Of a stretch of 64,000 bases of DNA, positions 34,435 to 42,713 are shown piece after piece. Position 1 is the first letter of the stretch, and each line of letters begins with the position of its first letter. Origin of the DNA: Streptomyces ferrugineus. Its GTDB lineage: Bacteria > Actinomycetota > Actinomycetes > Streptomycetales > Streptomycetaceae. Both the position numbers and the translations under genes were made by a program. The notes below the pieces were generated by a model. That model did not search any database. It saw only the letters and a program-made list of their open reading frames with translations, and had not been told where the DNA came from. Location: the NCBI RefSeq assembly GCF_015160855.1, contig NZ_CP063373.1, positions 3,038,001 to 3,102,000 on the forward strand. Direction: 5' to 3'.

Positions 34435-35130
34435 CTACGGCTCGGGCGGTGCGGGGCCCAGCCCGGCCCCCCGGGCCCAGGCCGCGGCCTCCGAGCGGTC
34501 CGCCACGCCGAGCTTGGCCAGCACCGCGGACATGTGGTTGCTGACCGTCTTCGGGGACAGGCCGAGGCGGACGGCGACCGCGGAGTTGGGATGCCCCTCG
34601 GCGATCAGCACGAGGACGTCCCGCTCCCGCGGAGTGAGCGCCGGACACGGATCGGGCTGGGGCAGCGGACGGCTGAGCTGACCGAGCACCCGGCGGGCCA
34701 CCCCGGGTCCGAAGATCGCCTCCCCGGCGGCGACCGCCCTGATCGCCCGCACGATCTCGTCCTGTCCGGCGCCCTTGAGGACATATCCGCGAGCCCCCGC
34801 GCGCATCGCCGCGAACACCGAGTCGTCCTCCTCGACCATGGTGAGCATCAGCACGGCCACCGAGGGCGCCACCCGGCCGATCTCCCGGGTCGCCTCGATC
34901 CCGTTGAGACCGGGCATCCGGATGTCCATCACCACCACCTGCGGGCGCAGCGTCACCGCCTCCCGCACCGCCTCCCGCCCGCTCGCCGCCACGCCGACGA
35001 CCCGTACCGGCGGCGACCCGTCGCGCACGGACTCCAGCAGCGCGGCCAGCCCGGTACGCACCACCGGGTGATCGTCGGCGAGCACGACGCGCAGCGCGCC
35101 GTCCGCGTCGTCCGCATCGTCCTTCTTCAT
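34435..35130 (-). CDS. NarL/LuxR-type response regulator
   Basis: A 231-aa regulator. The receiver domain (about residues 13-135) has the acidic pair DD (19-20), phospho-acceptor D69 in VVMDIRMPGLNG, and K in YVLKGAG. The LuxR helix-turn-helix occupies about residues 168-225 (LTPRERDVLVLIAEGHPNSA; LGLSPKTVSNHMSAVLAKLG). Its start overlaps the histidine-kinase stop (ATGA), so it is the cognate partner. The signal is unknown. Confidence 0.95.
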   Translation of the reverse strand: MKKDDADDADGALRVVLADDHPVVRTGLAALLESVRDGSPPVRVVGVAASGREAVREAVTLRPQVVVMDIRMPGLNGIEATREIGRVAPSVAVLMLTMVEEDDSVFAAMRAGARGYVLKGAGQDEIVRAIRAVAAGEAIFGPGVARRVLGQLSRPLPQPDPCPALTPRERDVLVLIAEGHPNSAVAVRLGLSPKTVSNHMSAVLAKLGVADRSEAAAWARGAGLGPAPPEP

Positions 35131-37130
35131 GCCGTCCCTCCCAGGGGCAGCCGCGCCTTCACCCGTCCCCGCCCCGCCACACAGCTTCCGCCGAGCTCGG
35201 CGGCCCGCTCCTGCATCGACGTGATGCCCACACCGGGCCGCCACGGTGTCTCCTCGTCCACCGGTGTCCCGTCGTCGCACACCTCCAGGCACAGCCCGTC
35301 GCCGATCTCGATGCGCAGGTCCACCCGCGAGGCGCGGGCGTGCCGGGCCGCGTTGGTGAGGGCCTCGGTCGCGATCCGGTACGCGGCGACCTCCACGGCG
35401 GCGGGCAGCGCCGGCAGCCGGTCCGGTGCCCGCACCCGTATCTGCAGCGGGGTGCCGTCGGCACGCCAGGACAGCCGGGCGGCCCGCGCCCGCAGGGCGC
35501 CGAGCAGGCCGAGCTGGTCGAGGTCCGGCGGCCGCAGCCCGTCGACCAGCCGCCGTACCTCCGCGACCGCACCCCCGATCTCCGCCCGCAGCTCGGTGAG
35601 CAGCCCGGCCGCCCGCTCCTGGTCGAACGCGAGCAGATTGCGCACCGCGTCCGCCTGGAACGCGGCCCCGGCCAGCGTCGGCCCGAGCCCGTCGTGCAGA
35701 TCCCGGCGGATCCGGCGCCGCTCCTCCTCACGCGCGGCGACGATCCGCTCCCGGGAGTGCTGCAGCTGCCGGGACAGATCGGTGGCGTGCAGCGCGGCCG
35801 CCAGCGGTACGGCGAGCAGCTCCAGGACGGCCAGGTCGGCCGGCGCCGGCTGCTGCTCGCCGGGGCGCAGCCCGACCACCAGCTCGCCGACCGTCCGGCC
35901 GTCGTAGTCCAGCGGCACGGTGTGCGTGGGACCGTCCGGGACACCCCAACTCCCGCACCCCGCCCCCGTCTTCGACGCCACGCGCGCATACGGCAGCCGC
36001 AGCGCCTCGCCCACCGCCTCCGGCACCGCGCCGATCCCGGTCCCGGCCAGCCGTTCGCCGATCCGCGAGACCGCACGCACCGGGTCGTGCCGGTCGCCGT
36101 ACAGGGTCCGGTCCACCGTGCGCTGCAGCAGCCGGCGGGCCGGCTCGAAGCCCAGGGCGAGGGCGACGGTGACCATGGCGGGGCCGAGCAGTTCGGGCCG
36201 CGGGTCGAGAAGCCACTGCAGGAACGTGACGAGGCCGGCGTACGCGGCGACCAAGCCGACCGTCATCGCCCCGTACAGCAGGCTGCGGGAGACGACGACA
36301 CGGATGTCGAGCAGTTCGTGGCGGACCACGGCGATCACGATGGCGACCGGCAGGAACAGCGTGCAGCACGACGTGTAGACCGGCGGGAACCCGAAGAGCT
36401 GCAGCAGCACGCTCAGCGCCAGCGGCATCATCCCGGCGATCAGCCACAGCAGCCGGCGCCGGTCCTGCTCCGTACCGCGCCGATAGCGCAGGCACATCAC
36501 GGTGAACACGGCCGCCAGCACGAGGCAGGCCTTGACGGTCTCGAATTCCCGCAGGACGGGCATCCAGCCGCCCGGCACCGGCAGATACGCCGGCTGGGCC
36601 GCGGTGCCGTGGAACAGCCCCCAGTCGTCCCGCCCCCAGATGGCCAGGTCGACGGGCATGGACACCACCTGGGCCAGCAGCGCCCAGCGCAGGCGACGGT
36701 CGGGCAGCCGTCCGTCGGGAAACAGGAAGAACATGAGCACGAACGCCGTCGAGGCGCCGGCGATCCACGTGTGCCGTCCGATGGTGGTCAGCGCGCTCAG
36801 CGACTCCGGGGACCAGCCCGCCCGCAGCCCCTCGGCCGCCAGCCCGATCGACAGTCCGGTGAACGCGTGGCCCAGTCCGTAGGCGACCAGCAGCCACCCG
36901 ATGGGGTTGCGCGGCCGGTGCAGCGCGATCACCGTGCCGCACACCGGGTAGGCGAAGCCGACCGCCAGGTCGATGACCATGTCGTAGCGGAACAGGTCCC
37001 GCGCCGGGACCCCCGCCGTCGCCAACGCCCAGCTCCCCGCGGTCACCTGGGCCAGCGCCAGCCCCAGCAGGGCGTACGTCGCCGCCGTGCGCAGCCGGGT
37101 CCGCCCGTGCCGGTCCTCCATGCGCGCCAT
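35127..37130 (-). CDS. Membrane sensor histidine kinase (HisKA_3 type)
   Basis: A 667-aa kinase. The N-terminal half holds about eight to nine hydrophobic segments (residues ~15-330) and no large extracellular loop, suggesting a membrane-embedded signal. A GAF-like region (about 345-460) follows. The phosphorylated histidine is H479 in RRDLHDGLGP, and the ATPase domain has ALTNAARHA and the GVGITSM glycine box. The start may be ATG 37121 instead of 37130. It is co-translated with the response regulator. Confidence 0.93.
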   Translation of the reverse strand: MARMEDRHGRTRLRTAATYALLGLALAQVTAGSWALATAGVPARDLFRYDMVIDLAVGFAYPVCGTVIALHRPRNPIGWLLVAYGLGHAFTGLSIGLAAEGLRAGWSPESLSALTTIGRHTWIAGASTAFVLMFFLFPDGRLPDRRLRWALLAQVVSMPVDLAIWGRDDWGLFHGTAAQPAYLPVPGGWMPVLREFETVKACLVLAAVFTVMCLRYRRGTEQDRRRLLWLIAGMMPLALSVLLQLFGFPPVYTSCCTLFLPVAIVIAVVRHELLDIRVVVSRSLLYGAMTVGLVAAYAGLVTFLQWLLDPRPELLGPAMVTVALALGFEPARRLLQRTVDRTLYGDRHDPVRAVSRIGERLAGTGIGAVPEAVGEALRLPYARVASKTGAGCGSWGVPDGPTHTVPLDYDGRTVGELVVGLRPGEQQPAPADLAVLELLAVPLAAALHATDLSRQLQHSRERIVAAREEERRRIRRDLHDGLGPTLAGAAFQADAVRNLLAFDQERAAGLLTELRAEIGGAVAEVRRLVDGLRPPDLDQLGLLGALRARAARLSWRADGTPLQIRVRAPDRLPALPAAVEVAAYRIATEALTNAARHARASRVDLRIEIGDGLCLEVCDDGTPVDEETPWRPGVGITSMQERAAELGGSCVAGRGRVKARLPLGGTA

Positions 37131-37297
37131 CGTCCCGGTGCGGTCGCCCGGGTGTCATGGGAACGGCTCCCGGTTCATCCGGGAGAGGTTCCGGGGCCCG
37201 CCCGGCGGATCCCTCTCAACTCCCGGGCCCCGTCGGCGCGATGCTCATGGCAACCGGCGGGCGGAGGAGCCGCCGGCCTGGAACTCGGGGGTGGAAC

Positions 37298-37873
37298 ATG
37301 CTTTCAGCGAATCGGCGTCTGGTGGGCCTCGCCATGGCGTCCGCGGTCGTGCTCGGCGGCGCGGCGGCCGTGCCCGCGGCGGCGGAGGGCGGCGCGGCCG
37401 AGGCCCGCGCGCGATACTGCCGGATCTCGGTCGACAACGCGTACATCTACAAGCGCTGGAGCGAACTCGGCGGCAGCGACGGCTTCCTGGGCTGCCCGCG
37501 CACCGGCACCAAGAACGTCACCGTCAACGGCGTGTGGAAGGGGCAGCGGCAGTACTTCGAGAACGGCAACATCACCCGGTCGTACTACCAGGGACGCAGG
37601 ATGGTCATCGCGGCGTGGGAGCGCGACGGCCACGCCTTCTTCAACTGGGGCACGACGAGCCCGCGCTTCTACGACACCTTCGTCGTCCGCTACACCAGCC
37701 CCGCCGAGACGCAGGGTCGGCTGCGCCAGGTCGGCAGGGGAACGTCCGGCGGGATGTGGGTCAAGAAGCGCACGACCGGCGACTACACGTTCCGTGTCAA
37801 GGGCTGCTACAGGACCGCGCAGGGCCTGAGGTGCCCGCAGGGCTGGACGCTGACGGCGACCACGCGCAACTGA
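37298..37873 (+). CDS. Secreted LGFP-repeat-like protein
   Basis: A 191-aa protein with a signal peptide (about residues 1-29, ending AAVPAAAEG). The mature part contains one LGFP-like unit, IYKRWSELGGSDGFLGCPRT followed by an aromatic strand (RQYFENGNI), a repeat found in mycolata and Streptomyces cell-wall-associated proteins. The C-terminal half (FVVRYTSPAETQG...CYRTAQGLRCPQGW) has two cysteines likely forming a disulfide. It stands alone with a strong terminator after it. Cell-envelope binding is a guess. Confidence 0.75.
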   Translation: MLSANRRLVGLAMASAVVLGGAAAVPAAAEGGAAEARARYCRISVDNAYIYKRWSELGGSDGFLGCPRTGTKNVTVNGVWKGQRQYFENGNITRSYYQGRRMVIAAWERDGHAFFNWGTTSPRFYDTFVVRYTSPAETQGRLRQVGRGTSGGMWVKKRTTGDYTFRVKGCYRTAQGLRCPQGWTLTATTRN

Positions 37874-37894
37874 CCGGCACCACTCGGGGGAGCG

Positions 37895-37928
37895 GGGCCG
37901 GTGCGGGCGTACTCGCCCGCACCGGCCC
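37895..37928. terminator. Bidirectional terminator between convergent genes
   Basis: GGGCCGGTGCGGGCG and its exact complement form a 15-bp stem with the loop TACT. It lies between the stop of the secreted protein (37873) and the end of the acyl-CoA dehydrogenase (37939), and can serve both. Confidence 0.8.
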
Positions 37929-37938
37929 TCGCGCCGCC

Positions 37939-39153
37939 CTACAGGTACTTCTTCAACTCCCGTCGCGCCAGCGACCGCTGGTGCACCTCGTCCGGTCCGT
38001 CGGCGATCATCAGGGTCCGCGCCCCGGCGTACAGCTCGGCCAGCGGGAAGTCCTGGCTGACCCCGCCCGCGCCGTGCAACTGGATCGCCCGGTCGATGAT
38101 GTCGACGACGGCACGCGGCGTGGCGATCTTGATGGACTGGATCTCGGTGTGGGCGCCCTTGTTGCCGACCGTGTCCATCAGCCAGGCGGTCTTGAGGACC
38201 AGCAGCCGCAGTTGCTCGACGGTGACGCGCGCGTCGGCGATCCAGTTGTGCACCACGCCCTGCTGGGCCAGCGCCTTGCCGAAGGCCTGACGCGACACCG
38301 CCCGCCTGCACATCAGCTCGATCGCCCGCTCGGCCATGCCGATCAGCCGCATGCAGTGGTGGATCCGGCCGGGGCCGAGCCGGGCCTGGGCGATGGCGAA
38401 GCCGCCGCCCTCCTCGCCGATCAGGTTGGACACCGGCACGCGCGCGTGGTCGAAGACCACCTCGGCGTGACCGCCGTGGTAGTGGTCCTCGTAGCCGAAG
38501 ACCCGCATGGCGCGCTCGACCGTGACGCCCGGGGTGTCGCGGGGGACCAGGACCATGGACTGCTGACGGCGGATGTCCTCGCCGCCCGGGTCCGTCTTGC
38601 CCATCACGATGAAGATCCCGCAGTCCGGGTTCATCGCCCCGGAGATGTACCACTTGCGGCCGGTGATGACGTACTCGTCGCCCTCCCGCTCGATCAGCGT
38701 GGTGATGTTGGTGGCGTCCGAGGAGGCCACCTCCGGCTCGGTCATCGCGAAGGCCGAGCGGATCTCGCCGGCCAGCAGCGGCTCCAGCCACTGCTTCTTC
38801 TGCTGCCCGTCGCCGAACTGCGCCAGCACCTCCATGTTCCCGGTGTCCGGGGCCGCGCAGTTCAGCGCGGTCGGCGCCAACTGCGGGGAGCGGCCGGTGA
38901 TCTCGGCGAGCGGGGCGTACTGGAGGTTGGTGAGCCCCGCGCCGTGCTCGGCGTCGGGGAGGAAGAGGTTCCACAGGCCCTGCCTGCGCGCCTCGGCCTT
39001 CAGCTCCTCGACCACGGCAGGCGTGTCCCACGGGGACGCCAGCGCGGCCCGCTGCTCCTCCGCGACCGCCTCGGCCGGATAGACGTACTCGTCCATGAAG
39101 GCCAGCAGCCTGGCGCGCAGTTCCTCGGTGCGTGCGTCGAACGCGAAGTCCAT
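37939..39153 (-). CDS. Acyl-CoA dehydrogenase (FadE-like, 404 aa)
   Basis: A 404-aa flavoenzyme of the larger actinobacterial/ACAD10-11-like type. Signatures are FAMTEPEVASSDATNI, ITGRKWYISGAMNPDCG and the C-terminal IADGPDEVHQRSLARRELKKY. The usual catalytic glutamate segment is replaced by this GPDEVH pattern, as in other members. It starts 6 bp after the stop of the phosphotransferase gene, so the two are one operon. This gene pair resembles the two parts of eukaryotic ACAD10/ACAD11 (kinase plus dehydrogenase). Confidence 0.94.
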   Translation of the reverse strand: MDFAFDARTEELRARLLAFMDEYVYPAEAVAEEQRAALASPWDTPAVVEELKAEARRQGLWNLFLPDAEHGAGLTNLQYAPLAEITGRSPQLAPTALNCAAPDTGNMEVLAQFGDGQQKKQWLEPLLAGEIRSAFAMTEPEVASSDATNITTLIEREGDEYVITGRKWYISGAMNPDCGIFIVMGKTDPGGEDIRRQQSMVLVPRDTPGVTVERAMRVFGYEDHYHGGHAEVVFDHARVPVSNLIGEEGGGFAIAQARLGPGRIHHCMRLIGMAERAIELMCRRAVSRQAFGKALAQQGVVHNWIADARVTVEQLRLLVLKTAWLMDTVGNKGAHTEIQSIKIATPRAVVDIIDRAIQLHGAGGVSQDFPLAELYAGARTLMIADGPDEVHQRSLARRELKKYL

Positions 39154-39159
39154 GTCCCG

Positions 39160-40194
39160 TCAGCCTTCCTGGATGCCTTCTCGAAGAGTGGTCAGGCCGT
39201 GCTCGATGAAGACGGGGACCAGGTCGCCGATGCGGTCGAAGCCGCGGCCGACGGTCTGGCCCAGCGTGTAGCGGTAGTGGATGCCCTCCAGGATCACGGC
39301 GAGCTTGAACCAGGCGAACGCCGTGTACCAGGAGACCGCGGTGACGTCGCGCCCGGAGCGTTCGGCGTACCGCCGGATCAGCTCGGCGGGTGCGGGATGC
39401 CCCGGCGCCTCGGCGGTCGTGGAGACCGGCGAGTCCGCCATGCCCAGCGGCATGCTGTACATCACCAGCAGGCCCAGGTCGGTGAGCGGATCGCCGAGCG
39501 TGGACATCTCCCAGTCCAGGATCGCCTTGATCCGGTCGTCGTCACCGATCAGGACGTTGTCGAGCCGGTAGTCGCCGTGCACGACGGCGGGCGCGGGGGA
39601 GGTGGGCAGCCGCCGCCCGAGCGTCGCGTGCAGCTCGTCGATGCCGGCCAGCTCGCGGTTGCGGGAGGCGTCCAGCTGCTTGCCCCAGCGGCGCAGCTGC
39701 CGGTCCAGGAAGCCCTCGGGGCGGCCGAAGTCCGCCAGACCCACCGACGCCGGGTCCACCGCGTGCAGTTCGACGAGAGTGTCCACCAGCGACAGCACCG
39801 CGTCCCGGGTGCGCGCCGGGCCGAGCGGGGCGAGCTGGTCGGCGGTGCGGTACGGGGTGCCCTCGACGAACTCCATGACGTAGAACTGAGCCCCGAGCAC
39901 CTCCTCGTCCTCGCACAGCAGCACCGGCCGCGGCACCGGCACGTCCGTCGGGTACAGCGCGCTGATCACCCGGTGCTCGCGCTTCATGTCGTGCGCCGTG
40001 GCGAGGACATGGCCGAGCGGAGGCCGCCGTACGACCCACTTGGAGGTGCCGTCGGTGACCGCGTAGGTGAGGTTCGACCGTCCGCCCTCGATCAGCCGGC
40101 CGGTCAGCGGACCGTGCGCCAGACCGGGCCGCTCGCGCTCGAGCAGGCCGTGCAGCCGGTCGAGATCGAGTCCGGGCGGATGGTCGGGGGTCAT
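39160..40194 (-). CDS. Aminoglycoside-phosphotransferase-fold kinase (ACAD10/11-type)
   Basis: A 344-aa APH-fold kinase. The catalytic loop VVHGDYRLDNVL and the metal-binding ILDWEMSTLGDPLTDLG are clear, as is the N-terminal SNLTYAVTDGTSKWVVRRPP. Kinases of this type phosphorylate 4-hydroxyacyl-CoAs or related hydroxyacids before beta-oxidation, inferred from the ACAD10/11 family. TAGGAG precedes ATG 40194. It leads the operon with the acyl-CoA dehydrogenase and has a TetR-type operator at 40237-40254. Confidence 0.92.
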   Translation of the reverse strand: MTPDHPPGLDLDRLHGLLERERPGLAHGPLTGRLIEGGRSNLTYAVTDGTSKWVVRRPPLGHVLATAHDMKREHRVISALYPTDVPVPRPVLLCEDEEVLGAQFYVMEFVEGTPYRTADQLAPLGPARTRDAVLSLVDTLVELHAVDPASVGLADFGRPEGFLDRQLRRWGKQLDASRNRELAGIDELHATLGRRLPTSPAPAVVHGDYRLDNVLIGDDDRIKAILDWEMSTLGDPLTDLGLLVMYSMPLGMADSPVSTTAEAPGHPAPAELIRRYAERSGRDVTAVSWYTAFAWFKLAVILEGIHYRYTLGQTVGRGFDRIGDLVPVFIEHGLTTLREGIQEG

Positions 40195-40236
40195 ACGGCG
40201 CTCCTAAGGACAGGTGAACGAGACCTGACTCATGAT

Positions 40237-40254
40237 GCCGACCAGTCGGTATGT
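40237..40254 (-). promoter_or_regulatory. TetR-type operator inside the promoter of the phosphotransferase-dehydrogenase operon
   Basis: On the minus strand ACATACCGACTGGTCGGC lies about 43 bp before the start codon. It directly follows a TGGACG that could be the -35 box, and a -10-like CATCAT follows 17 bp later. The layout is the same as at 16525-16553. The site matches the operator before the SDR-ligase-tetR operon at 31297. Confidence 0.65.
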
Positions 40255-40295
40255 CGTCCAGTGGGGAAGCCGAACGTGATCAGGGCCACCATAGG

Positions 40296-40333
40296 CCGAC
40301 AGCTCCCCGGGTGAAGCGCCGGGGAGCTGTCGG
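40296..40333. terminator. Strong hairpin terminator between the His-rich gene and the operon promoter
   Basis: CCGACAGCTCCCCGG and CCGGGGAGCTGTCGG form a perfect 15-bp stem with an 8-nt loop. It lies downstream of the His-rich gene on the minus strand. A T tract is lacking, which is common in Streptomyces. Confidence 0.75.
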
Positions 40334-40361
40334 TGGTGCCTTCTCGGCCAGTGGGCCGGGC

Positions 40362-40658
40362 TCAGTGGTCGTCCCAGTGGCCCTCGTGCGGGGCGTGCCG
40401 GTGGCCGTCGTGGAGGTAGTCGACGTGGTCGCCGTGCAGGACGCTCTCGTGTCCGCAGCCGGCGCCGTGCTGATGGGTGTGGCCCTCGTGTGCGACGTGC
40501 CCGTCCGCCTCGCACTCGTCCCAGTGGCCGGCGTGCTCGCGGTGCAGATGGCCGTCGTGCGCGTAGTCGGTGTGGTCGCCGTGCGGCACCGCGGTGTGGC
40601 CGCAGTCGGGGCCGTGGGTGTGCGTGTGGGAGGGGTGTTCCGTGTGAAGGGTGGTCAT
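40362..40658 (-). CDS. Small histidine-rich protein of two tandem repeats, putative metal binder
   Basis: A 98-aa protein in which roughly one residue in four is His. Two units of about 36 residues follow each other, each reading roughly HxHGxxCGH, then HGDHxDYxHDGHxHxxHxGHWD. The units are separated by a short acidic link (ECEADGHVAHEG). Cysteines occur in each CGH. There is no signal peptide or membrane segment. Zinc, nickel or copper storage in the cytosol is plausible. ATG 40658 begins the conserved part. It is divergent from the quinone oxidoreductase gene. Confidence 0.8.
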   Translation of the reverse strand: MTTLHTEHPSHTHTHGPDCGHTAVPHGDHTDYAHDGHLHREHAGHWDECEADGHVAHEGHTHQHGAGCGHESVLHGDHVDYLHDGHRHAPHEGHWDDH

Positions 40659-40771
40659 GCTGCTCGCCTTCGGAAGTGCGGGTTCGTGACGTCGCACAGG
40701 CTGCCACGCGAACGCCGCATATCGGGTCATTCGGCTTGCGTGGCGCCGCGTCGGCCCGGAGGGTCGAACCC

Positions 40772-41749
40772 ATGAAGGGCATCAGCTACTCACGCTACGG
40801 CGGGCCCGAGACGCTCGCATACGGAGATGTGCGCGACCCGCGGGTGGGCCCGGACTCGGTCCTGGTCAAGGTGCGGGCGGCGGCGGTCAACCCGGTGGAC
40901 TGGAAGTGCCGCGAGGGCCATATGGACCGGCTGCTGGAGCCGGTCTTCCCGGTGGTCCCGGGCTGGGACGTCGCCGGTGTGGTGGTCCAGCCGGGCGTGT
41001 CCGTCACGGAGTTCGCGGTCGGCGACGAGGTCATCGGGTACGTGCGCGAGGACGTCCTGTCCCACGGCACCTTCGCCGAGTACGTCGCCGCCCCCGTGCG
41101 CACCCTGGCGCGCAAGCCCCGCAACCTCACCTGGGAGCAGGCGGCCGGACTGCCGCTGGTGGGGCTGACGGCGTATCAGGTGCTGACCAGGGTCCTCCGG
41201 GTCGAGCGGGGCGAGACGGTCCTGGTGCACGCCGCGGCGGGCGGGGTCGGCTCGATCGCCGTCCAGCTCGCCCGCCATCTGGGCGCGCGGGTGATCGGCA
41301 CGGCGAGCGAGCACAACCACGACTTCGTGCGCGACCTGGGCGGTGAGCCCGTGGAGTACGGCGACGGCCTGACGGAACGGGTGCGCGGGCTGGTGCCCGA
41401 CGGCGTGAACGCGGCGTTCGACACGGTCGGCGGCGATGCGCTGAAGGTCTCCGCCAATCTGCTGGCCCCCGAGGGCCGCCTGGTGTCGATCGCCGACCCG
41501 GACGTCTTCGACTACGGCGGCCGCTACTACTTCGTCCGCCCCGACGCGGAGGACCTGCTGCGGCTGTCGGAGCTGGCGGAGCAGGGGGTGGTGACGGTGC
41601 ATGTCTCGCAGACGTTCCCGCTGGACCGGACGGCCGACGCCCACCGCCTGAACCAGGAGGGCCGCACGCGCGGCAAGATCGTGGTGACCGTGGACTGGGA
41701 GACGGAGGAGGCGCTGGCGCCGGAGGGGTTGTGGCAGGGCACGGAGTAG
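40772..41749 (+). CDS. NADP-dependent quinone oxidoreductase-like protein (MDR family)
   Basis: A 325-aa medium-chain reductase without zinc ligands. The N-terminal substrate domain has AAAVNPVDWKCREG and GWDVAGVV. The cofactor-binding region shows VLVHAAAGGVGSIAVQLARH and FDTVGGD. Such enzymes reduce quinones or enones with NADPH. ATG 40772 has GGAGGG at a workable distance. It is divergent from the His-rich gene and followed by the degenerate repeats at 41780-41996. Confidence 0.92.
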   Translation: MKGISYSRYGGPETLAYGDVRDPRVGPDSVLVKVRAAAVNPVDWKCREGHMDRLLEPVFPVVPGWDVAGVVVQPGVSVTEFAVGDEVIGYVREDVLSHGTFAEYVAAPVRTLARKPRNLTWEQAAGLPLVGLTAYQVLTRVLRVERGETVLVHAAAGGVGSIAVQLARHLGARVIGTASEHNHDFVRDLGGEPVEYGDGLTERVRGLVPDGVNAAFDTVGGDALKVSANLLAPEGRLVSIADPDVFDYGGRYYFVRPDAEDLLRLSELAEQGVVTVHVSQTFPLDRTADAHRLNQEGRTRGKIVVTVDWETEEALAPEGLWQGTE

Positions 41750-41779
41750 CGGAGGGCGCGCTGCCAGCCCCGCCTGCCT

Positions 41780-41996
41780 TCAGAAGAGGAGTGTGGCGCC
41801 GCATGGTGCTCTGTGGGTTCGGTGGTGGGTGAGGGTTCGGTGCTCGCGGCAGCTCTGTCCGCTCTCAGAAGAGCAGCGCGGCGGCGCACGGAGCTGGCGC
41901 TGCTGTGAGCGGGATCGTGGCTGTCGGATGAGGCGGGGCAGGGGCGGTGTTCGGTGGTGGGTGAAGGGCTGGCGCTCGCGGCAGCCTCGCCCGCTC
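41780..41996 (-). repeat. Two degenerate tandem copies of the 3' end of the adjacent DUF202 gene
   Basis: The sequence beginning TCAGAAGAG (the stop and last codons of the DUF202 gene, seen in plus orientation at 41997) recurs at 41865 and 41780. Copy spacing is 132 and 85 bp. All copies share GAAGAGnAGnGnGGCGnCGCA. The two outer copies also share GTTCGGTGGTGGGTGA and GCTCGCGGCAGC, and the GGATCGTGG tract of the gene is kept in the middle copy. The copies have no intact frame, so they are decaying duplications filling this 247-bp gap. Confidence 0.75.
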
Positions 41997-42314
41997 TCAG
42001 AAGAGCAGCGTGGCGCCGCACACCGCCAGTGCCACCGTGACCAGGATCGTGGTCGTCGCATGGCGTGGGGCCAGCGCCGGCGGTTCGGGCGACGCGGCGA
42101 GGGCGCGGATCCGGTGGTGGGCGAGGGTGAGGAAGGCCAGCCACAGGACGCAGGACAGGGCGCCGGCCAGGATCCCGGTCGCCGAGACGCCGCCGTGCAG
42201 CGCGGTCTTCATGGCGAGTACGGCGACCACGGTGCCGGACAGGGTCGTACGGCGCCACGCGAGGCGCGTTCGCTCGGGCTGGAGCCCCGGGTCCCGCACC
42301 GGCTCGGCGCTCAT
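41997..42314 (-). CDS. DUF202 family small membrane protein
   Basis: A 105-aa protein with three predicted helices. The DUF202 pattern is visible in the N-terminal QPERTRLAWRRTTLSGTVVA, followed by hydrophobic segments around residues 20-40, 45-65 and 85-104. It ends almost within the last helix. Its start overlaps the stop of the paired DUF202 gene (ATGA), so they form one operon and perhaps a heteromeric membrane complex. Function unknown. Its 3' end has been duplicated downstream. Confidence 0.85.
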   Translation of the reverse strand: MSAEPVRDPGLQPERTRLAWRRTTLSGTVVAVLAMKTALHGGVSATGILAGALSCVLWLAFLTLAHHRIRALAASPEPPALAPRHATTTILVTVALAVCGATLLF

Positions 42315-42703
42315 CCCTCCCACCCGACGAGCACGACGACGACCATCGCGAGGGCCACCACCGCGACCACCAGGCTCAGCAGCGCGGGGAACCGTGACAC
42401 CGGCAGGTCCTCGCCCCGCCGCATCGCCCGCTCGCAGCGCACCCAGTGATTCACCGCGCGCAGCGAGCACAGCACGCCCGCCGCGAGCAGCGCCAGCGCG
42501 AGCCCGACCCGCCAGCCCCAGCGCAGGTCCGGCAGGAACTGGTCGACCGCGAAGCCGCCGCCGATCAGGGCGAGGGCGGTGCGCAGCCAGGCCAGGAAGG
42601 TGCGCTCGTTGGCCAGTGAGAACCGGTAGTCGGGGGTGCCGCCCTCCTGCCGGACCTCCTGCGGCGCGAACCACAGCCGGACGTTTCGCACGAACTCGCT
42701 CAC
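42311..42703 (-). CDS. YidH/DUF202 family membrane protein
   Basis: A 130-aa protein of the YidH subtype. The N-terminal RFSLANERTFLAWLRTALAL motif defines the family and is followed by three helices (about residues 40-60, 66-84, 108-127). It lies upstream of, and overlapping, the second DUF202 gene. The role of this widespread pair is unknown. Confidence 0.9.
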   Translation of the reverse strand: MSEFVRNVRLWFAPQEVRQEGGTPDYRFSLANERTFLAWLRTALALIGGGFAVDQFLPDLRWGWRVGLALALLAAGVLCSLRAVNHWVRCERAMRRGEDLPVSRFPALLSLVVAVVALAMVVVVLVGWEG

Positions 42704-42713
42704 GTGTCCGACC

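Noticed and set aside
41780..42061. Small minus-strand frames in the DUF202 repeats
   Set aside because: They are degenerate copies of a gene end without starts, ribosome sites or membrane segments.
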